This document shows, piece by piece, positions 1-9,095 of a DNA stretch of 64,000 nt. The notes beneath the pieces are model-generated. The model was not told where the DNA came from. It worked only from the letters and a program-made list of their open reading frames with translations, and did not search any database. This DNA comes from Streptomyces sp. SCSIO 75703. GTDB lineage: Bacteria > Actinomycetota > Actinomycetes > Streptomycetales > Streptomycetaceae. The translations under genes were made by a program, and so were the position numbers. Numbering within the stretch: the stretch's first letter is position 1; each line of letters starts with the position of its first letter. The stretch lies in the NCBI RefSeq assembly GCF_036607905.1, contig NZ_CP144555.1:1922001-1986000 (forward strand). Reading direction: 5' to 3'.

Positions 1-872
1 TACACGTCCACCTGCGCCCGCCCGCACGACGGACACGACACGATCTCCAGCCCCCGCTGCCGCAGGTTCAGCGACTCCAGGATCTGGATACCGACCTTGA
101 TCTCCTCCACCGGCGGCGCCGACAGCGACACCCGGATCGTGTCCCCGATGCCGCGCGAGAGCAGCGCGCCGAAGGCCACCGCGGACTTGATCGTGCCCTG
201 GAACGCCGGACCCGCCTCCGTGACCCCCAGGTGCAGCGGGTAGTCGCACTGCCCGGCGAGCTGCCGGTACGCCTCGACCATCACGACCGGGTCGTTGTGC
301 TTCACCGAGATCTTGATGTCGCGGAAGTCGTGCTCCTCGAACAGCGACGCCTCCCACAGCGCCGACTCCACCAGCGCCTCCGGCGTCGCCTTCCCGTACT
401 TCCGCATCAGCCGCCGGTCCAGCGAGCCCGCGTTCACGCCGATCCGGATCGGCGTGCCGTGGTCCCGCGCCGCCTTGGAGATCTCCCGCACCTGGTCGTC
501 GAACTTCTTGATGTTCCCCGGGTTCACCCGCACCGCCGCGCAGCCCGCCTCGATCGCGGCGAACACGTACTTCGGCTGGAAGTGGATGTCCGCGATCACC
601 GGGATCTGCGACTTCCGCGCGATCACCGACAACGCGTCCGCGTCGTCCTGCGTCGGGCACGCCACCCGCACGATCTGGCACCCCGACGCCGTCAACTCCG
701 CGATCTGCTGCAACGTCGCACCGATGTCCGACGTCCGCGTCGTCGTCATCGACTGCACCGACACCGGGGCGTCACCGCCCACTGCCACGGAGCCGACCTG
801 GATCTGGCGGCTCTTGCGGCGCTCGGCGAGCTTGGTCGGAACGGACGGCATGCCGAGAGAAATCGCAGTCAT
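1..872 (-). CDS. ispG: 4-hydroxy-3-methylbut-2-en-1-yl diphosphate synthase (partial, 3' end outside window)
   Basis: IspG (GcpE) converts 2-C-methyl-D-erythritol 2,4-cyclodiphosphate to HMBPP in the MEP isoprenoid pathway, using a [4Fe-4S] cluster in the cytoplasm. About 290 N-terminal residues are visible and the last quarter lies before base 1. The product begins [20 protein letters not shown] and keeps the family hallmarks: VRVNPGN near residue 110, IKISVKHND near residue 190, LHLGVTEAG near residue 215, and the first two cluster cysteines in SCPSCGR near residue 275. The third cysteine and the conserved Glu should lie outside the window. The gene is co-oriented with rseP and dxr, and dxr is another MEP gene. 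The ATG at 872 gives the normal family N-terminus. Confidence 0.97.
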   Translation of the reverse strand, partial: MTAISLGMPSVPTKLAERRKSRQIQVGSVAVGGDAPVSVQSMTTTRTSDIGATLQQIAELTASGCQIVRVACPTQDDADALSVIARKSQIPVIADIHFQPKYVFAAIEAGCAAVRVNPGNIKKFDDQVREISKAARDHGTPIRIGVNAGSLDRRLMRKYGKATPEALVESALWEASLFEEHDFRDIKISVKHNDPVVMVEAYRQLAGQCDYPLHLGVTEAGPAFQGTIKSAVAFGALLSRGIGDTIRVSLSAPPVEEIKVGIQILESLNLRQRGLEIVSCPSCGRAQVDV

Positions 873-1082
873 CTGCTGTGCAACCCCAAGTCGTGGATCA
901 AGGTGCGGTCCCGTTCAGCGGCGGGCTCCGGCTTTGAGATTACGGCACGGACGTGAACGCCGGGCACATGGTGCGCGGCCGGTCCACCCGATGGCGTCGA
1001 CCTGCCGGGCGCCGGGCGTGAACACCCCTTCCGGGGGAGATGCTCCCCGGATCGGGTGACACGCCCTGGCGTCCGGCACCGG

Positions 1083-2387
1083 TCAGGTGATGCGTACCGG
1101 GTTGACGACGTCCGCCACCAGGACGAGCAGGGTGAAGCAGATGAAGACGCCAGCGACCACGTAGGCGACGGGCATGAGCTTGGCCACGTCGAAGGGGCCC
1201 GGGTCGGGGCGGCGCAGCAGGCGGGCGGTGTTGCGGCGCAGCGACTCCCAGAGGGCGCCCGCGATGTGACCGCCGTCGAGCGGCAGCAGCGGGAGCATGT
1301 TGAACAGGAACAGGGAGAGGTTGAAGCCGGCGACCAGCATGACGAACATGGCGAGCTGCTGGGTGGGCGGTATGTCGAGGGTGGCGATCTCGCCGCCGAC
1401 CCGGGCGGCGCCGACCACGCCCATCGGGGAGTCGGCCTCGCGGGGCCCGTCGCCGAAGGCCGCGTCCCACAGGGCGGGGACCTTGCCGGGCAGGGCGGCG
1501 AGGGAGTCGACGGCGTCGCCGATGCGGTCGCCCATCCAGGTCACGGACTCGCCGAAGTCCTGCTTGACCACACCGGTGGCGGCGCTGAAGCCGAGGAAGC
1601 CGGCGCTGACGTACTGGCCCTCGACGATCCGGCCGTGCGCGTCCTTCTTGGCGACCTGGTTGACGGCGATGTCGGCGTGCAGGGTGAGGGTGCGGCCGTC
1701 GCGCTCGACGACGAGCGGCACGCTCTCGCCGGGGTGGGAGCGGATCAGGTCGGAGAGCCGGTCCCAGTCGGTGGTGCGGACGCCGTCGAAGGAGACGATC
1801 TTGTCCCCGGCCTTCAGTCCGGCCGCCGCGGCCGGGGAGGGGGCGTCGGCGGCGGTGCAGTCGTCGCGCTTCTCGCTCTGCGCGATGACGCACTGGGAGA
1901 CGGTGCTGACGGTGGTCGTCTGCTGGGAGATGCCGAAGCCCATCAGGACGGTGAGGAAGAGCGCCACCGCGAGGATGAGGTTCATGAACGGGCCGGCGAA
2001 CATGACGATGACCCGTTTCCACGGCTTGCGCGTGTAGAACAGGCGCTTTTCGTCACCCGGCTGCAGTTCCTCGAAGGCGGCCGAGCGGGCGTCCTCGATC
2101 ATGCCGCGCCAGGGCGAGGTGGAGCGGGCCTCCAGCCGGCCGTCGGCGCCGGGCGGGAACATGCCGATCATGCGGATGTAGCCGCCGAACGGGATGGCCT
2201 TGACGCCGTACTCGGTCTCGCCCCGGCGCCGCGAGAAGAGGGTCGGCCCGAAGCCGACCATGTACTGCGGCACGCGGATGCCGAAGAGCTTCGCCGTCGA
2301 CAGGTGTCCCAGTTCGTGCCAGGCGATGGAGAAGAGCAGCCCGAACGCGAAGAGGACTATGCCGAGGATGAACATCAGGGTCGTCAT
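1083..2387 (-). CDS. rseP: Site-2 zinc metalloprotease, M50 family (RseP/Rip1-like)
   Basis: This 434-residue polytopic membrane protease is of the type that performs intramembrane cleavage of anti-sigma factors or signal peptides. The zinc motif HELGH is at about residues 22-26 in the first membrane helix. A PDZ domain lies at about residues 180-260 ([16 protein letters not shown]). The second catalytic motif, [13 protein letters not shown], lies near residue 365 and carries the third zinc ligand Asp. A final hydrophobic helix closes the protein. The ATG at 2387 overlaps the dxr stop codon by four bases (ATGA), so the two are translationally coupled. The order dxr-rseP-ispG is typical of actinomycetes. 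The substrate cannot be read from the sequence. Confidence 0.95.
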   Translation of the reverse strand: MTTLMFILGIVLFAFGLLFSIAWHELGHLSTAKLFGIRVPQYMVGFGPTLFSRRRGETEYGVKAIPFGGYIRMIGMFPPGADGRLEARSTSPWRGMIEDARSAAFEELQPGDEKRLFYTRKPWKRVIVMFAGPFMNLILAVALFLTVLMGFGISQQTTTVSTVSQCVIAQSEKRDDCTAADAPSPAAAAGLKAGDKIVSFDGVRTTDWDRLSDLIRSHPGESVPLVVERDGRTLTLHADIAVNQVAKKDAHGRIVEGQYVSAGFLGFSAATGVVKQDFGESVTWMGDRIGDAVDSLAALPGKVPALWDAAFGDGPREADSPMGVVGAARVGGEIATLDIPPTQQLAMFVMLVAGFNLSLFLFNMLPLLPLDGGHIAGALWESLRRNTARLLRRPDPGPFDVAKLMPVAYVVAGVFICFTLLVLVADVVNPVRIT

Positions 2388-3640
2388 GCACGGGCCTCCG
2401 CCGTCTGTGCCGCCAGCTCCCGGGCCCGGTCGCGCGCCCAGGTCTCCGCTTCGAGGACGTCCGCGACGGTGAGCGGGGTTCCCGTGTCCGGGGTGCCGTG
2501 CTCCTCGACCACCCGGGTCACGGTCTCCATGATCCCGAGGAAGGGCAGCGCGCCGGCGCGGAACGCCTCCACGCACTCCTCGTTGGCGGCGTTGAAGACC
2601 GCCGGGGCCGTGCCGCCGAGCTGCCCGACGTGCCGGGCCAGGCCCACCGACGGGAACGCCTCGTCGTCCAGCGGGAAGAATTCCCACGTGGACGCCGTGC
2701 CCCAGTCGAAGGCCGGGGCCGCGTCGGGGACGCGCTCGGGCCAGCCGAGACCGATGGCGATCGGCCCCCGCATGTCGGGGGGCGTCGCCTGGGCCAGCGT
2801 CGATCCGTCCGTGAACTCCACCATCGAGTGGACATACGACTGCGGATGCACGACCACCTCGATGCGGTCGAAGGGAATGTCGTAGAGCAGGTGCGCCTCG
2901 ATCACTTCCAGGCCCTTGTTGACGAGGGTGGCGGAGTTGATCGTGATGACCGGTCCCATGGCCCAGGTGGGGTGGGCGAGGGCGTCCTCGACGGTGACCC
3001 CGGCCAGTTGCTCCCGGGTCCGCCCGCGGAAGGGACCGCCGGAGGCGGTGACGACGAGCCTGCGCACATCGGCGCGGGTACCGGCGGCCAGCGCCTGGAA
3101 GAGGGCGGCGTGCTCGGAGTCGACCGGGATGATCTGGCCGGGCTTGGCGAGGCCCTTGACGAGGGGGCCGCCGACGATGAGCGACTCCTTGTTGGCGAGC
3201 GCGAGGGTGCGGCCCGCCTCCAGGGCGGCCAGGGTCGGCGCGAGGCCGATGGAACCGGTGATGCCGTTGAGCACGGTGTGGCAGTCGGAGGCGGCGACCT
3301 GGGTGGCGGCGTCCGGCCCGGCCAGGATCTCCGGGATCGGCTCCCCCGCCCCGTACTGCGCGGTGAGCGCCTCGCGCAGGGCGGGGGCGACGTCCTCGCG
3401 GGCCACGGCGACGGTGCGGGCCTTCAGCCGGTACGCCTGCTCGGCGAGGAGGGCGACCCGGCCGCCGTTGGCGGACAGGGCGGTGACCCGGAAGCGGTCG
3501 GGGTGGCGCAGCACGAGGTCGATGGCCTGGGTGCCGATCGAGCCGGTGGAGCCGAGGATCACCACGTCCTTCGGGCCGTCTCCGGCGACGGGGTCGTGGA
3601 CGAGGTGCGGGTCGGCGAGGGGGGCTGGACTGTCGCTCAT
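2384..3640 (-). CDS. dxr: 1-deoxy-D-xylulose 5-phosphate reductoisomerase
   Basis: Dxr is the committed enzyme of the MEP pathway. It converts DXP to MEP with NADPH and a divalent metal, and fosmidomycin inhibits it. The protein is 418 residues, a little longer than E. coli Dxr (about 398). An NADPH-binding motif [12 protein letters not shown] is at about residues 28-39, NKESLI near 150, the metal-site region [13 protein letters not shown] near 170, and the flexible-loop and C-terminal signatures follow ([24 protein letters not shown]). The start [12 protein letters not shown] leaves a short unconserved N-terminal extension. It is transcribed on the minus strand ahead of rseP with a 4-base overlap. 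Confidence 0.97.
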   Translation of the reverse strand: MSDSPAPLADPHLVHDPVAGDGPKDVVILGSTGSIGTQAIDLVLRHPDRFRVTALSANGGRVALLAEQAYRLKARTVAVAREDVAPALREALTAQYGAGEPIPEILAGPDAATQVAASDCHTVLNGITGSIGLAPTLAALEAGRTLALANKESLIVGGPLVKGLAKPGQIIPVDSEHAALFQALAAGTRADVRRLVVTASGGPFRGRTREQLAGVTVEDALAHPTWAMGPVITINSATLVNKGLEVIEAHLLYDIPFDRIEVVVHPQSYVHSMVEFTDGSTLAQATPPDMRGPIAIGLGWPERVPDAAPAFDWGTASTWEFFPLDDEAFPSVGLARHVGQLGGTAPAVFNAANEECVEAFRAGALPFLGIMETVTRVVEEHGTPDTGTPLTVADVLEAETWARDRARELAAQTAEARA

Positions 3641-4163
3641 TCCCCCATTGTTGCCGCATCCGCCGTCCGGCAGGACAGGGCGTCGGTTACCCGGGTGTCA
3701 CATCCCGCCTCCCGTGGGGCCGCCGGGGGCCGCCGGGGTGCCGGGACACGCGGATTCCGCGTCGTGAGCGCGGTGGCTGGGCGGGGTGAGCCGCCCCACA
3801 TCCGCCGGGGCCACCGCGGGCTTCCGGCGGAGCCGGGCGCCGGGCGGACGCCGGTGACGCCGTTGCGGAACGCCGGTACGGGGACGCCGGTACGGGGACG
3901 CCGGTACGGGGACGCCGGTACGGCGTGTCGGCCGGCCGGGGTGCGGGGGCGCGGCCGGCCGGGCGTGGCGCGTCCCCCGCACTCGCCGCGCCCGACGCGC
4001 CACGTACGGCGTGTCCTCCGCCGTCGGGCACGGGATGGCGGGGCCGGGTGTGGCGGGGTGTCCCGGGGCGCGGTGGCGTGCGTCACGCGCCCCGGGGCCG
4101 CGGGGCGGGCGGCTGCGGTCACCACCACTCCCCCGGCCCGCCGCCGAGCCGTCCGCCCCGCGG
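3641..4163. other. Intergenic region with short tandem repeats
   Basis: This 523-base gap separates the dxr start from the acyl-CoA dehydrogenase stop. Both genes are on the minus strand, so it holds the dxr promoter side and the dehydrogenase 3' flank. The only clear structure is a four-copy 14-bp tandem repeat at 3870-3925. Related CGTACGGCGTGTC and GGTACGG words recur to about 4020. I see no protein with family similarity in either direction. Confidence 0.6.
3870..3925. repeat. Four tandem copies of a 14-bp unit
   Basis: The unit ACGCCGGTACGGGG occurs head to tail at 3870, 3884, 3898 and 3912; the last copy ends GGCG instead of GGGG. It lies in non-coding DNA between dxr and an acyl-CoA dehydrogenase gene. 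No function is apparent, and copy number may vary between strains. Confidence 0.85.
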
Positions 4164-6110
4164 TCAGCCGACGGTGCGGTGGGTGTCCGGACGGGTGGAG
4201 GGACCCGGCGTGGTGTCGGCGATCCACGGACCGGGGCGGGACGGGTCGACGACACCGGCCTCGAGCCAGGTGTACGCGCCGCCGAGGACGCCCTTGACGA
4301 CCTTGCGGTCGAGGTCGTCGGTGTTGTGCCACAGGCGGGCGAAGAGTTCGTCGGCGCGCAGCCGGGCCTGGCGGCAGAAGGCGTCGGCGAGCTGGTACGC
4401 CTCGCGGCCGTTCTCGCCCCGGGCACGCAGGTGCTCGGCGCGGACGCAGGCGGCGCTGACCGCGAACAGCTCGGCGCCGATGTCGACGATGCGCCCGAGG
4501 AAGCCCTGCTTGGTCTCCATCCGGCCCTGCCAGCGGGACATGGCGTAGAAGGTGGAGCGGGCCAGTTTGCGGGCGGCGCGTTCGGCGTAGCGCAGGTGCG
4601 TCGACAGGTCGGGGTACCCGGCCGGATGGAACTCGGCGTAGGAACCAGGGAGTTGGCCGGGTCCCGCGACGAGCTTGGGGAGCCACCTGGCGTAGAAGGC
4701 ACCGGCCTGCGCGCCCGCCCTCGCCTTGTCGCCGAGGGAGGCGTCGGGGTCGATGAGGTCGCCCGCGACGGCGAGATGGGCGTCGACGGCCTCACGCGCG
4801 ATCAGCAGGTGCATGATCTCGGTGGAGCCCTCGAAGATCCGGTTGATGCGCAGGTCACGCAGCACCTGTTCGGCGGGCACGGCGCGTTCGCCCCGGGCGG
4901 CGAGGGAGTCGGCCGTCTCGAAGCCCCGGCCGCCGCGGATCTGCACCAGGTGGTCGGCCATCAGGCAGGCCATCTCGGAGCCGTAGAGCTTGGCGAGGGC
5001 GGCCTCGATACGGATGTCGTTGCGTTCCTCGTCTGCCATCTGGGACGACAGGTCGAGGACGGCCTCCAGGGCGAAGGTCGTCGCCGCGATGAACGCGATC
5101 TTGGAGCCGACGGCCTCGTGCAGCGCGACCGGCTTGCCCCACTGCTCCCGGGCCGCCGACCACTCGCGGGCGATCTTCAGGCACCACTTGCCGGCGCCCA
5201 CGCACATCGCGGGCAGCGAGAGGCGGCCGGTGTTGAGGGTGGTGAGGGCGATCTTGAGACCGGCGCCCTCGGGGCCGATGCGGTGCGTGGCCGGGACGCG
5301 GACCCGGTGGAAGCGGGTGACGCCGTTCTCCAGCCCGCGCAGCCCCATGAAGGCGTTGCGGTGCTCGACCGTGATGCCCGCCGAGGACGCCTCGACGACG
5401 AAGGCCGTGATGCCGCCCGCGTGCCCCTCGGAGGCGGGCACGCGGGCCATGACGACGAGCAGGTCGGCGATGACGCCGTTGGTCGTCCAGAGCTTCACTC
5501 CGTCGAGGACGTAGTCGTCCCCGTCCGGGACGGCGGTGGTGGCCAGGCGGGCGGGGTCGGAGCCGACGTCCGGCTCGGTCAGCAGGAACGCCGAGATGTC
5601 GGTGCGGGCGCAGCGCGGCAGGAAGGCGTCCTTCTGCGCCTCGGTGCCGAACAGCTTCAGCGGCTGCGGCACGCCGATGGACTGATGGGCGGAGAGCAGC
5701 GCGCCGACGGCGGGGCTGGCGGAGCCGACCAGGGCGAGGGCCTTGTTGTAGTAGACCTGCGTCAGCCCGAGGCCGCCGTACTCGCGGTCGATCTTCATGC
5801 CGAAGGCGCCGATCTCCTGCAGACCGGTGATCACCTCGTCGGGGATGCGCGCGTCACGTTCGACGGCGGCGCCGTCGACGCGGCGTTCGCAGAATTCGCG
5901 GAGGCGGGCGAGGAACTCCTCCCCGCGCCGGACGTCCTCCGGGTCGGGGAGGGGGTGCGGGTGGAGGAGGTCGAGGCGGAGGCGGCCGAGGAACAGTTCC
6001 TTGGCGAAGCTGGGCTTGCGCCAGTCCTGTTCGCGGGCGGCCTCGGCCACCCGCCGGGCCTCGCGTTCGGTGACGGCGGGTCGGGAGGAGGGTGCGGCTG
6101 GCGCGGACAT
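4164..6110 (-). CDS. Acyl-CoA dehydrogenase family protein (long, VLCAD/FadE10-like architecture)
   Basis: This is a flavin-dependent acyl-CoA dehydrogenase homologue of 648 residues. It is longer than the usual 380-400 because it has an N-terminal helical extension and a C-terminal helical domain, as in VLCAD-like and mycobacterial FadE10-like proteins. Recognisable blocks are YGGLGLTQVYYNKALAL near 110, FLLTEPDVGSDPA near 180 (FAD/substrate region), GLRGLENGVTRF near 270, and RINRIFEGSTEIMHL near 420, where the catalytic Glu is expected. The ATG at 6110 is chosen because upstream in-frame codons encode only low-complexity sequence. The neighbours give no pathway, so the substrate (fatty acyl-CoA or another thioester) is unknown. 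Confidence 0.9.
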   Translation of the reverse strand: MSAPAAPSSRPAVTEREARRVAEAAREQDWRKPSFAKELFLGRLRLDLLHPHPLPDPEDVRRGEEFLARLREFCERRVDGAAVERDARIPDEVITGLQEIGAFGMKIDREYGGLGLTQVYYNKALALVGSASPAVGALLSAHQSIGVPQPLKLFGTEAQKDAFLPRCARTDISAFLLTEPDVGSDPARLATTAVPDGDDYVLDGVKLWTTNGVIADLLVVMARVPASEGHAGGITAFVVEASSAGITVEHRNAFMGLRGLENGVTRFHRVRVPATHRIGPEGAGLKIALTTLNTGRLSLPAMCVGAGKWCLKIAREWSAAREQWGKPVALHEAVGSKIAFIAATTFALEAVLDLSSQMADEERNDIRIEAALAKLYGSEMACLMADHLVQIRGGRGFETADSLAARGERAVPAEQVLRDLRINRIFEGSTEIMHLLIAREAVDAHLAVAGDLIDPDASLGDKARAGAQAGAFYARWLPKLVAGPGQLPGSYAEFHPAGYPDLSTHLRYAERAARKLARSTFYAMSRWQGRMETKQGFLGRIVDIGAELFAVSAACVRAEHLRARGENGREAYQLADAFCRQARLRADELFARLWHNTDDLDRKVVKGVLGGAYTWLEAGVVDPSRPGPWIADTTPGPSTRPDTHRTVG

Positions 6111-6379
6111 ACGGCTCACCTCGCCGGGCGGCGTCGGGGGGACGTACGGCCGCGGAGACCGGCGCGGGCGGCGCCGCGGACGTACGGTACGGGTCGGTCC
6201 ACGCGTCCGTGTGTACCGGACGGGCCGGGGGCCCACCACCCCTGGTGCGGCCGTTCGGCGGAGGCCCGGCGGATGCCCCGGCGGTCCCGCAGCCGCACCC
6301 GCGGGACCGCCGGCCCGCCCGGCACGCCCTCCCCCCACGGCCGTAGGCCAACACCCCCACCGGGGCGCCGCCGGGGCGG

Positions 6380-6395
6380 GTCGAAGCGCTTCGAC
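6380..6395. promoter_or_regulatory. LacI-family operator, perfect palindrome
   Basis: GTCGAAGCGCTTCGAC is a perfect 16-bp palindrome with the central CG and flanking CGAAGCG/CGCTTCG arms typical of LacI/GalR-family operators in actinomycetes. It lies about 115 bases upstream of the regulator start at 6510. Autoregulation is the simplest inference. Confidence 0.75.
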
Positions 6396-6478
6396 GCCCT
6401 GCCTGGACACCCCCTGCGCGCCCGGCTACTGTCGCCTCACCCCGCCGGGGCCGGCCGGTCCGTCGGCCGGGCCCCGCA

Positions 6479-6494
6479 GTCGAAGCGCCTCGTC
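6479..6494. promoter_or_regulatory. Second, imperfect LacI-type operator next to the regulator start
   Basis: GTCGAAGCGCCTCGTC matches the perfect palindrome at 6380-6395 except for two bases. It sits 15 bases before the regulator start codon, overlapping the likely ribosome-binding region. Two spaced sites would allow cooperative or looped autorepression; this is inferred from sequence only. Confidence 0.6.
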
Positions 6495-6509
6495 CCTCCG
6501 GAGGGCCGC

Positions 6510-7547
6510 ATGGTCACCCTCGCCGAGGTCGCCCGGCACGCCGGAGTCTCGGCGAGCACGGTGAGTTACGTCCTCAGCGGCAAGCGGTCCCTCTCCGACG
6601 CCACCCGGCGGCGCGTCGAGGAGAGCGTCCGTGTCCTCGGTTACCACCCGAACGCGGGAGCCCGCGCCCTCGCCGGCGGCCGGTCGGACATCATCGCCCT
6701 GATGGTCCCGCTGCGGACGGACCTGTACCTGCCGGTGATGATGGAGATCGCCGTCGCGGTCGCCGGCACCGCGCGCGCCCACGGCTACGACGTCCTGCTG
6801 CTCACCGGCGAGGAGGGCCCCGACGCGGTCCGCCGGGTCACCGGCAGCGGGCTCGCCGACGCCCTGATCCTCATGGACGTGGAACTCGACGACGAACGGC
6901 TGCCCCCGCTGCGCGCGAGCGGCCGGCCGTCGGTGCTGATCGGGCTGCCCGCCGACCCCGCCGGCCTGACCTGCGTGGACCTCGACTTCACGGCGACCGG
7001 GGCGCTGTGCGTCGATCACCTGGCCGAACTGGGCCACCGGGAGATCGCCCTCATCGGCGAGGCCCCCGGGGTCTACGAGCGGGGCACCGGCTTCGCCGCA
7101 CGCACCCTCGCCGGGCTGCGCTCCCGGGCCGCCGAACGGGACGTGCGGCTGCTGCACCGGCCCTGTGAGGGCGGCCACGACGCGCTCGCCGCCACCCTGG
7201 CCCGCGTCCTGGACGAGCGCCCGGACACCACGGGGTTCGTCGTCCAGAACGAGGCCGCGGTCGAACCGCTGCTCGCCCTGCTGCGCCGAGGGGGCCGGGC
7301 CGTGCCGGAGGACGTCTCGGTGGTCGCCGTCTGCCCGGAACAGGTCGCCGTCCAGGCGTCCGTACGGCTCACCTCGGTCGCGGTCCCGGCGCGGGAGCTG
7401 GGCCGCCGGGCGGTGGAGCACGTGGTCGCCCTGATCGACGGCACCGGCGCGGACGAGGTCGTCCTGCTCCCGCCCGAACTGACGGTACGGGCCAGCACGG
7501 GGCCCGCGCCGGCCCGCGTACGGCAGGCACGCTCCGAGGAGGCGTAG
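6510..7547 (+). CDS. LacI/GalR-family transcriptional regulator
   Basis: This is a DNA-binding repressor of 345 residues, the normal family length. The N-terminus MVTLAEVARHAGVSASTVSY is the helix-turn-helix, followed by VLSGKRSLSDATRRRVEESV and the hinge helix with GYHPNAGARALAGGRSD near residue 55. A periplasmic-binding-protein-like effector domain fills residues 65-330, and a sugar or related small molecule is the usual effector. GGGCCGCATG precedes the start with a weak Shine-Dalgarno. Two operator-like palindromes lie upstream. No sugar transporter or hydrolase is adjacent, so the regulated pathway is not evident here. Confidence 0.93.
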   Translation: MVTLAEVARHAGVSASTVSYVLSGKRSLSDATRRRVEESVRVLGYHPNAGARALAGGRSDIIALMVPLRTDLYLPVMMEIAVAVAGTARAHGYDVLLLTGEEGPDAVRRVTGSGLADALILMDVELDDERLPPLRASGRPSVLIGLPADPAGLTCVDLDFTATGALCVDHLAELGHREIALIGEAPGVYERGTGFAARTLAGLRSRAAERDVRLLHRPCEGGHDALAATLARVLDERPDTTGFVVQNEAAVEPLLALLRRGGRAVPEDVSVVAVCPEQVAVQASVRLTSVAVPARELGRRAVEHVVALIDGTGADEVVLLPPELTVRASTGPAPARVRQARSEEA

Positions 7548-7557
7548 CGGCGAACTC

Positions 7558-7586
7558 CCGTGCCCCGCCCGGTCGGCAGGGCACGG
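7558..7586. terminator. Hairpin between convergent lacI-type gene and DUF397 gene
   Basis: CCGTGCCC (7558-7565) pairs with GGGCACGG (7579-7586) across a 13-base loop. It is placed where both convergent genes need termination. The stem is short (8 bp) and lacks a T tract, as is common in high-GC genomes. Confidence 0.45.
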
Positions 7587-7601
7587 TCGTCCCCACGCGG
7601 C

Positions 7602-7799
7602 TCAGCCCACCCGGCCGTTGCCCGCGTGCGCCACGAATATCGCCCAGGCGTCCCGGCCGAGCGCCAGCCCGGGACGAGCCACATCCTTCGAATCCCTGAC
7701 ACGGACGATGGCAGCGGAACGGGCCACCTCCACGCACTGGCCACCCTCACCACTGCTGTACGTGCTCTTGACCCACGTCACACGCGTTGCACTCGTCAT
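7602..7799 (-). CDS. DUF397 domain protein, copy 1
   Basis: This 65-residue DUF397 protein begins MTSATRVTWVKSTYSSGEGG and contains CVEVARSAAIVRVRDSKD and a C-terminal AWAIFVAHAG. DUF397 proteins in Streptomyces accompany XRE/DUF5753 regulators (the WhiJ/AbaA-like systems) and are thought to modulate them. The copy differs from the one at 7888-8085 at only a few residues (GQC against GDC, final G against D). It is the downstream member of a 286-bp tandem duplication and has lost the overlap with a regulator stop codon, so its translation may depend on read-through from copy 2. Confidence 0.9.
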   Translation of the reverse strand: MTSATRVTWVKSTYSSGEGGQCVEVARSAAIVRVRDSKDVARPGLALGRDAWAIFVAHAGNGRVG

Positions 7800-7887
7800 A
7801 GCTCTCCCAGCAAATCCTTGGCGGTGGGCGGCCCAGTGAACTCCCGTGCTCCACACACATGACGGGGCACGGTCGTCCGAACATGGC

Positions 7888-8085
7888 TCAATCCACCCGG
7901 CCGTTGCCCGCGTGCGCCACGAATATCGCCCAGGCGTCCCGGCCGAGCGCCAGCCCGGGACGAGCCACATCCTTCGAATCCCTGACACGGACGATGGCAG
8001 CGGAACGGGCCACCTCCACGCAATCCCCGCCTTCACCACTGCTGTACGTGCTCTTGACCCACGTCACACGCGTTGCACTCGTCAT
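7888..8085 (-). CDS. DUF397 domain protein, copy 2 (coupled to XRE regulator)
   Basis: This 65-residue DUF397 protein is nearly identical to its neighbour at 7602-7799. Its ATG at 8085 overlaps the stop of the upstream XRE regulator in an ATGA arrangement, so the two are translationally coupled. This is the conventional regulator/DUF397 pair. The family is thought to act with the cognate regulator in controlling development or antibiotic production; the specific role here is unknown. Confidence 0.93.
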   Translation of the reverse strand: MTSATRVTWVKSTYSSGEGGDCVEVARSAAIVRVRDSKDVARPGLALGRDAWAIFVAHAGNGRVD

Positions 8086-8936
8086 AGCTCTCCCAGCAAT
8101 TCCTCGATGGAAGCCACCGACTCCCGTGGCGTGAGAGCCTGGGCCCGGATGATCCCATACTGCGCCTCGAGCTCCCGGACTGGTGGCCGCTCGGTAGAGA
8201 GAGAGCTGCTCTTCTGGACCTCCGCGTAGGCGATCCGCCGCCCTGATGTGGTCTCGATCAGGGTGAACGAGCCCGCGAGTCCCGCGTGTTCCCCCCGCTG
8301 GAGCGGCATGATCTGGATCTCGACGTTGCGGTGCTGGCCGGTGAGCAGGAGCTGTTCCAGTTGCCCGCGCTGGACGGCGGCGCCGCCGATGGGGCGGCGC
8401 AGCACGGCCTCCTCGATGACGAAGCTCATGAGCGGAGCGGGCCACCGGGTGAAGATCTCCTGCCGGAGCATCCGGCCCGCCACCCGTTGTTCGATGGTCG
8501 CCTCGTCCAGGAGGGGCCGTCTCATCGCGAAGACGGCTCGCGCGTAGTCCTCCGTCTGCAACAACCCTTTGACCACATGGGTGTCGTAGGCGTGCAGTTC
8601 GATGGCCTCGGCCTCCAGCCGCGCGGCGTCGCGGAAGAACGGCGGGTACTGGGCCCGCGCGACCTCCTCCTTCATCTCCCGCAGGACGCCGCCCGCGTCC
8701 AGCAGGTCGTCCGCCACCTCGATGAAGCGGGGTGGCGGTACGCGCCTGCCCTGCTCGTACGCGGCGATGGTCGACACGGCGTAGCCGGTGCGGGCGGCGA
8801 ACTCGGGCCGTTCCAGGCCCGCGCGCAGCCGGAATCGCTTCACCTGTCGTCCGAAGACGCGCAGGATGCCCGCCGTCGGCTCGGAGCCCGCGGCCGGTTC
8901 CGGTGCCTCGTCCGGCTGCCGTTCCGTCTCGTTCAT
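8082..8936 (-). CDS. XRE-family regulator with DUF5753 domain
   Basis: This 284-residue cytoplasmic regulator has an N-terminal helix-turn-helix at about residues 28-85 (FRLRAGLERPEFAARTGYAV, then STIAAYEQGRRVPPPRF). A DUF5753-type domain fills the rest (YDTHVVKGLLQTEDYARAVF near 125; PLSSRTG-like elements are replaced by TTSGRRIAYAEVQKSSSL near 235). These proteins pair with small DUF397 partners and influence morphological differentiation and secondary metabolism in streptomycetes. The start MNETERQPDEAPEP leaves about 27 unstructured residues before the HTH. The stop overlaps the downstream DUF397 start. Confidence 0.92.
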   Translation of the reverse strand: MNETERQPDEAPEPAAGSEPTAGILRVFGRQVKRFRLRAGLERPEFAARTGYAVSTIAAYEQGRRVPPPRFIEVADDLLDAGGVLREMKEEVARAQYPPFFRDAARLEAEAIELHAYDTHVVKGLLQTEDYARAVFAMRRPLLDEATIEQRVAGRMLRQEIFTRWPAPLMSFVIEEAVLRRPIGGAAVQRGQLEQLLLTGQHRNVEIQIMPLQRGEHAGLAGSFTLIETTSGRRIAYAEVQKSSSLSTERPPVRELEAQYGIIRAQALTPRESVASIEELLGEL

Positions 8937-9050
8937 CGTGTCCGCCCCACCTCGAACCGTCCGGTGACCACCTGTGAGACCAACGTCTCTCGGGGCGCCG
9001 GCGACACGGAAGGGGCGCGTACAACCGGGTTCTGTCGGCGGGGACGGGGA

Positions 9051-9080
9051 GGCCGGAGCCCCCGCGTGGGGGCTCCGGCC
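9051..9080 (-). terminator. Intrinsic terminator of the aldehyde dehydrogenase gene
   Basis: GGCCGGAGCCCCC (9051-9063) and GGGGGCTCCGGCC (9068-9080) form a perfect 13-bp stem with a GCGT tetraloop, 15 bases beyond the aldehyde dehydrogenase stop. Confidence 0.85.
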
Positions 9081-9095
9081 GGTGGTGGGGAGGGG

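Larger units (their letters stand above)
6111..6509. other. Divergent intergenic region between acyl-CoA dehydrogenase and lacI-type gene
   Basis: This 399-base region separates divergent genes and should hold both promoters. It contains two LacI-family operator-like palindromes (6380-6395 and 6479-6494), both on the regulator side. The stretch 6110-6370 is very GC-rich and holds no other structure I can support. Confidence 0.6.
7560..8096. repeat. 286-bp tandem duplication containing DUF397
   Basis: The stretch around 7599-7810 is repeated almost exactly at about 7885-8096, with start codons exactly 286 bases apart. The duplicated unit covers the whole DUF397 gene plus the last codons of the XRE gene: a relic DLLGEL reading in front of copy 1 mirrors the real C-terminal ELLGEL. 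The junction sequence between the copies has diverged. Confidence 0.85.

Noticed and set aside
231..1059. Plus-strand open frames of about 240-250 residues at the window start
   Set aside because: They are antisense shadows of ispG. The minus-strand frame carries clear IspG motifs and these frames give Arg/His/Pro-rich translations without family features.
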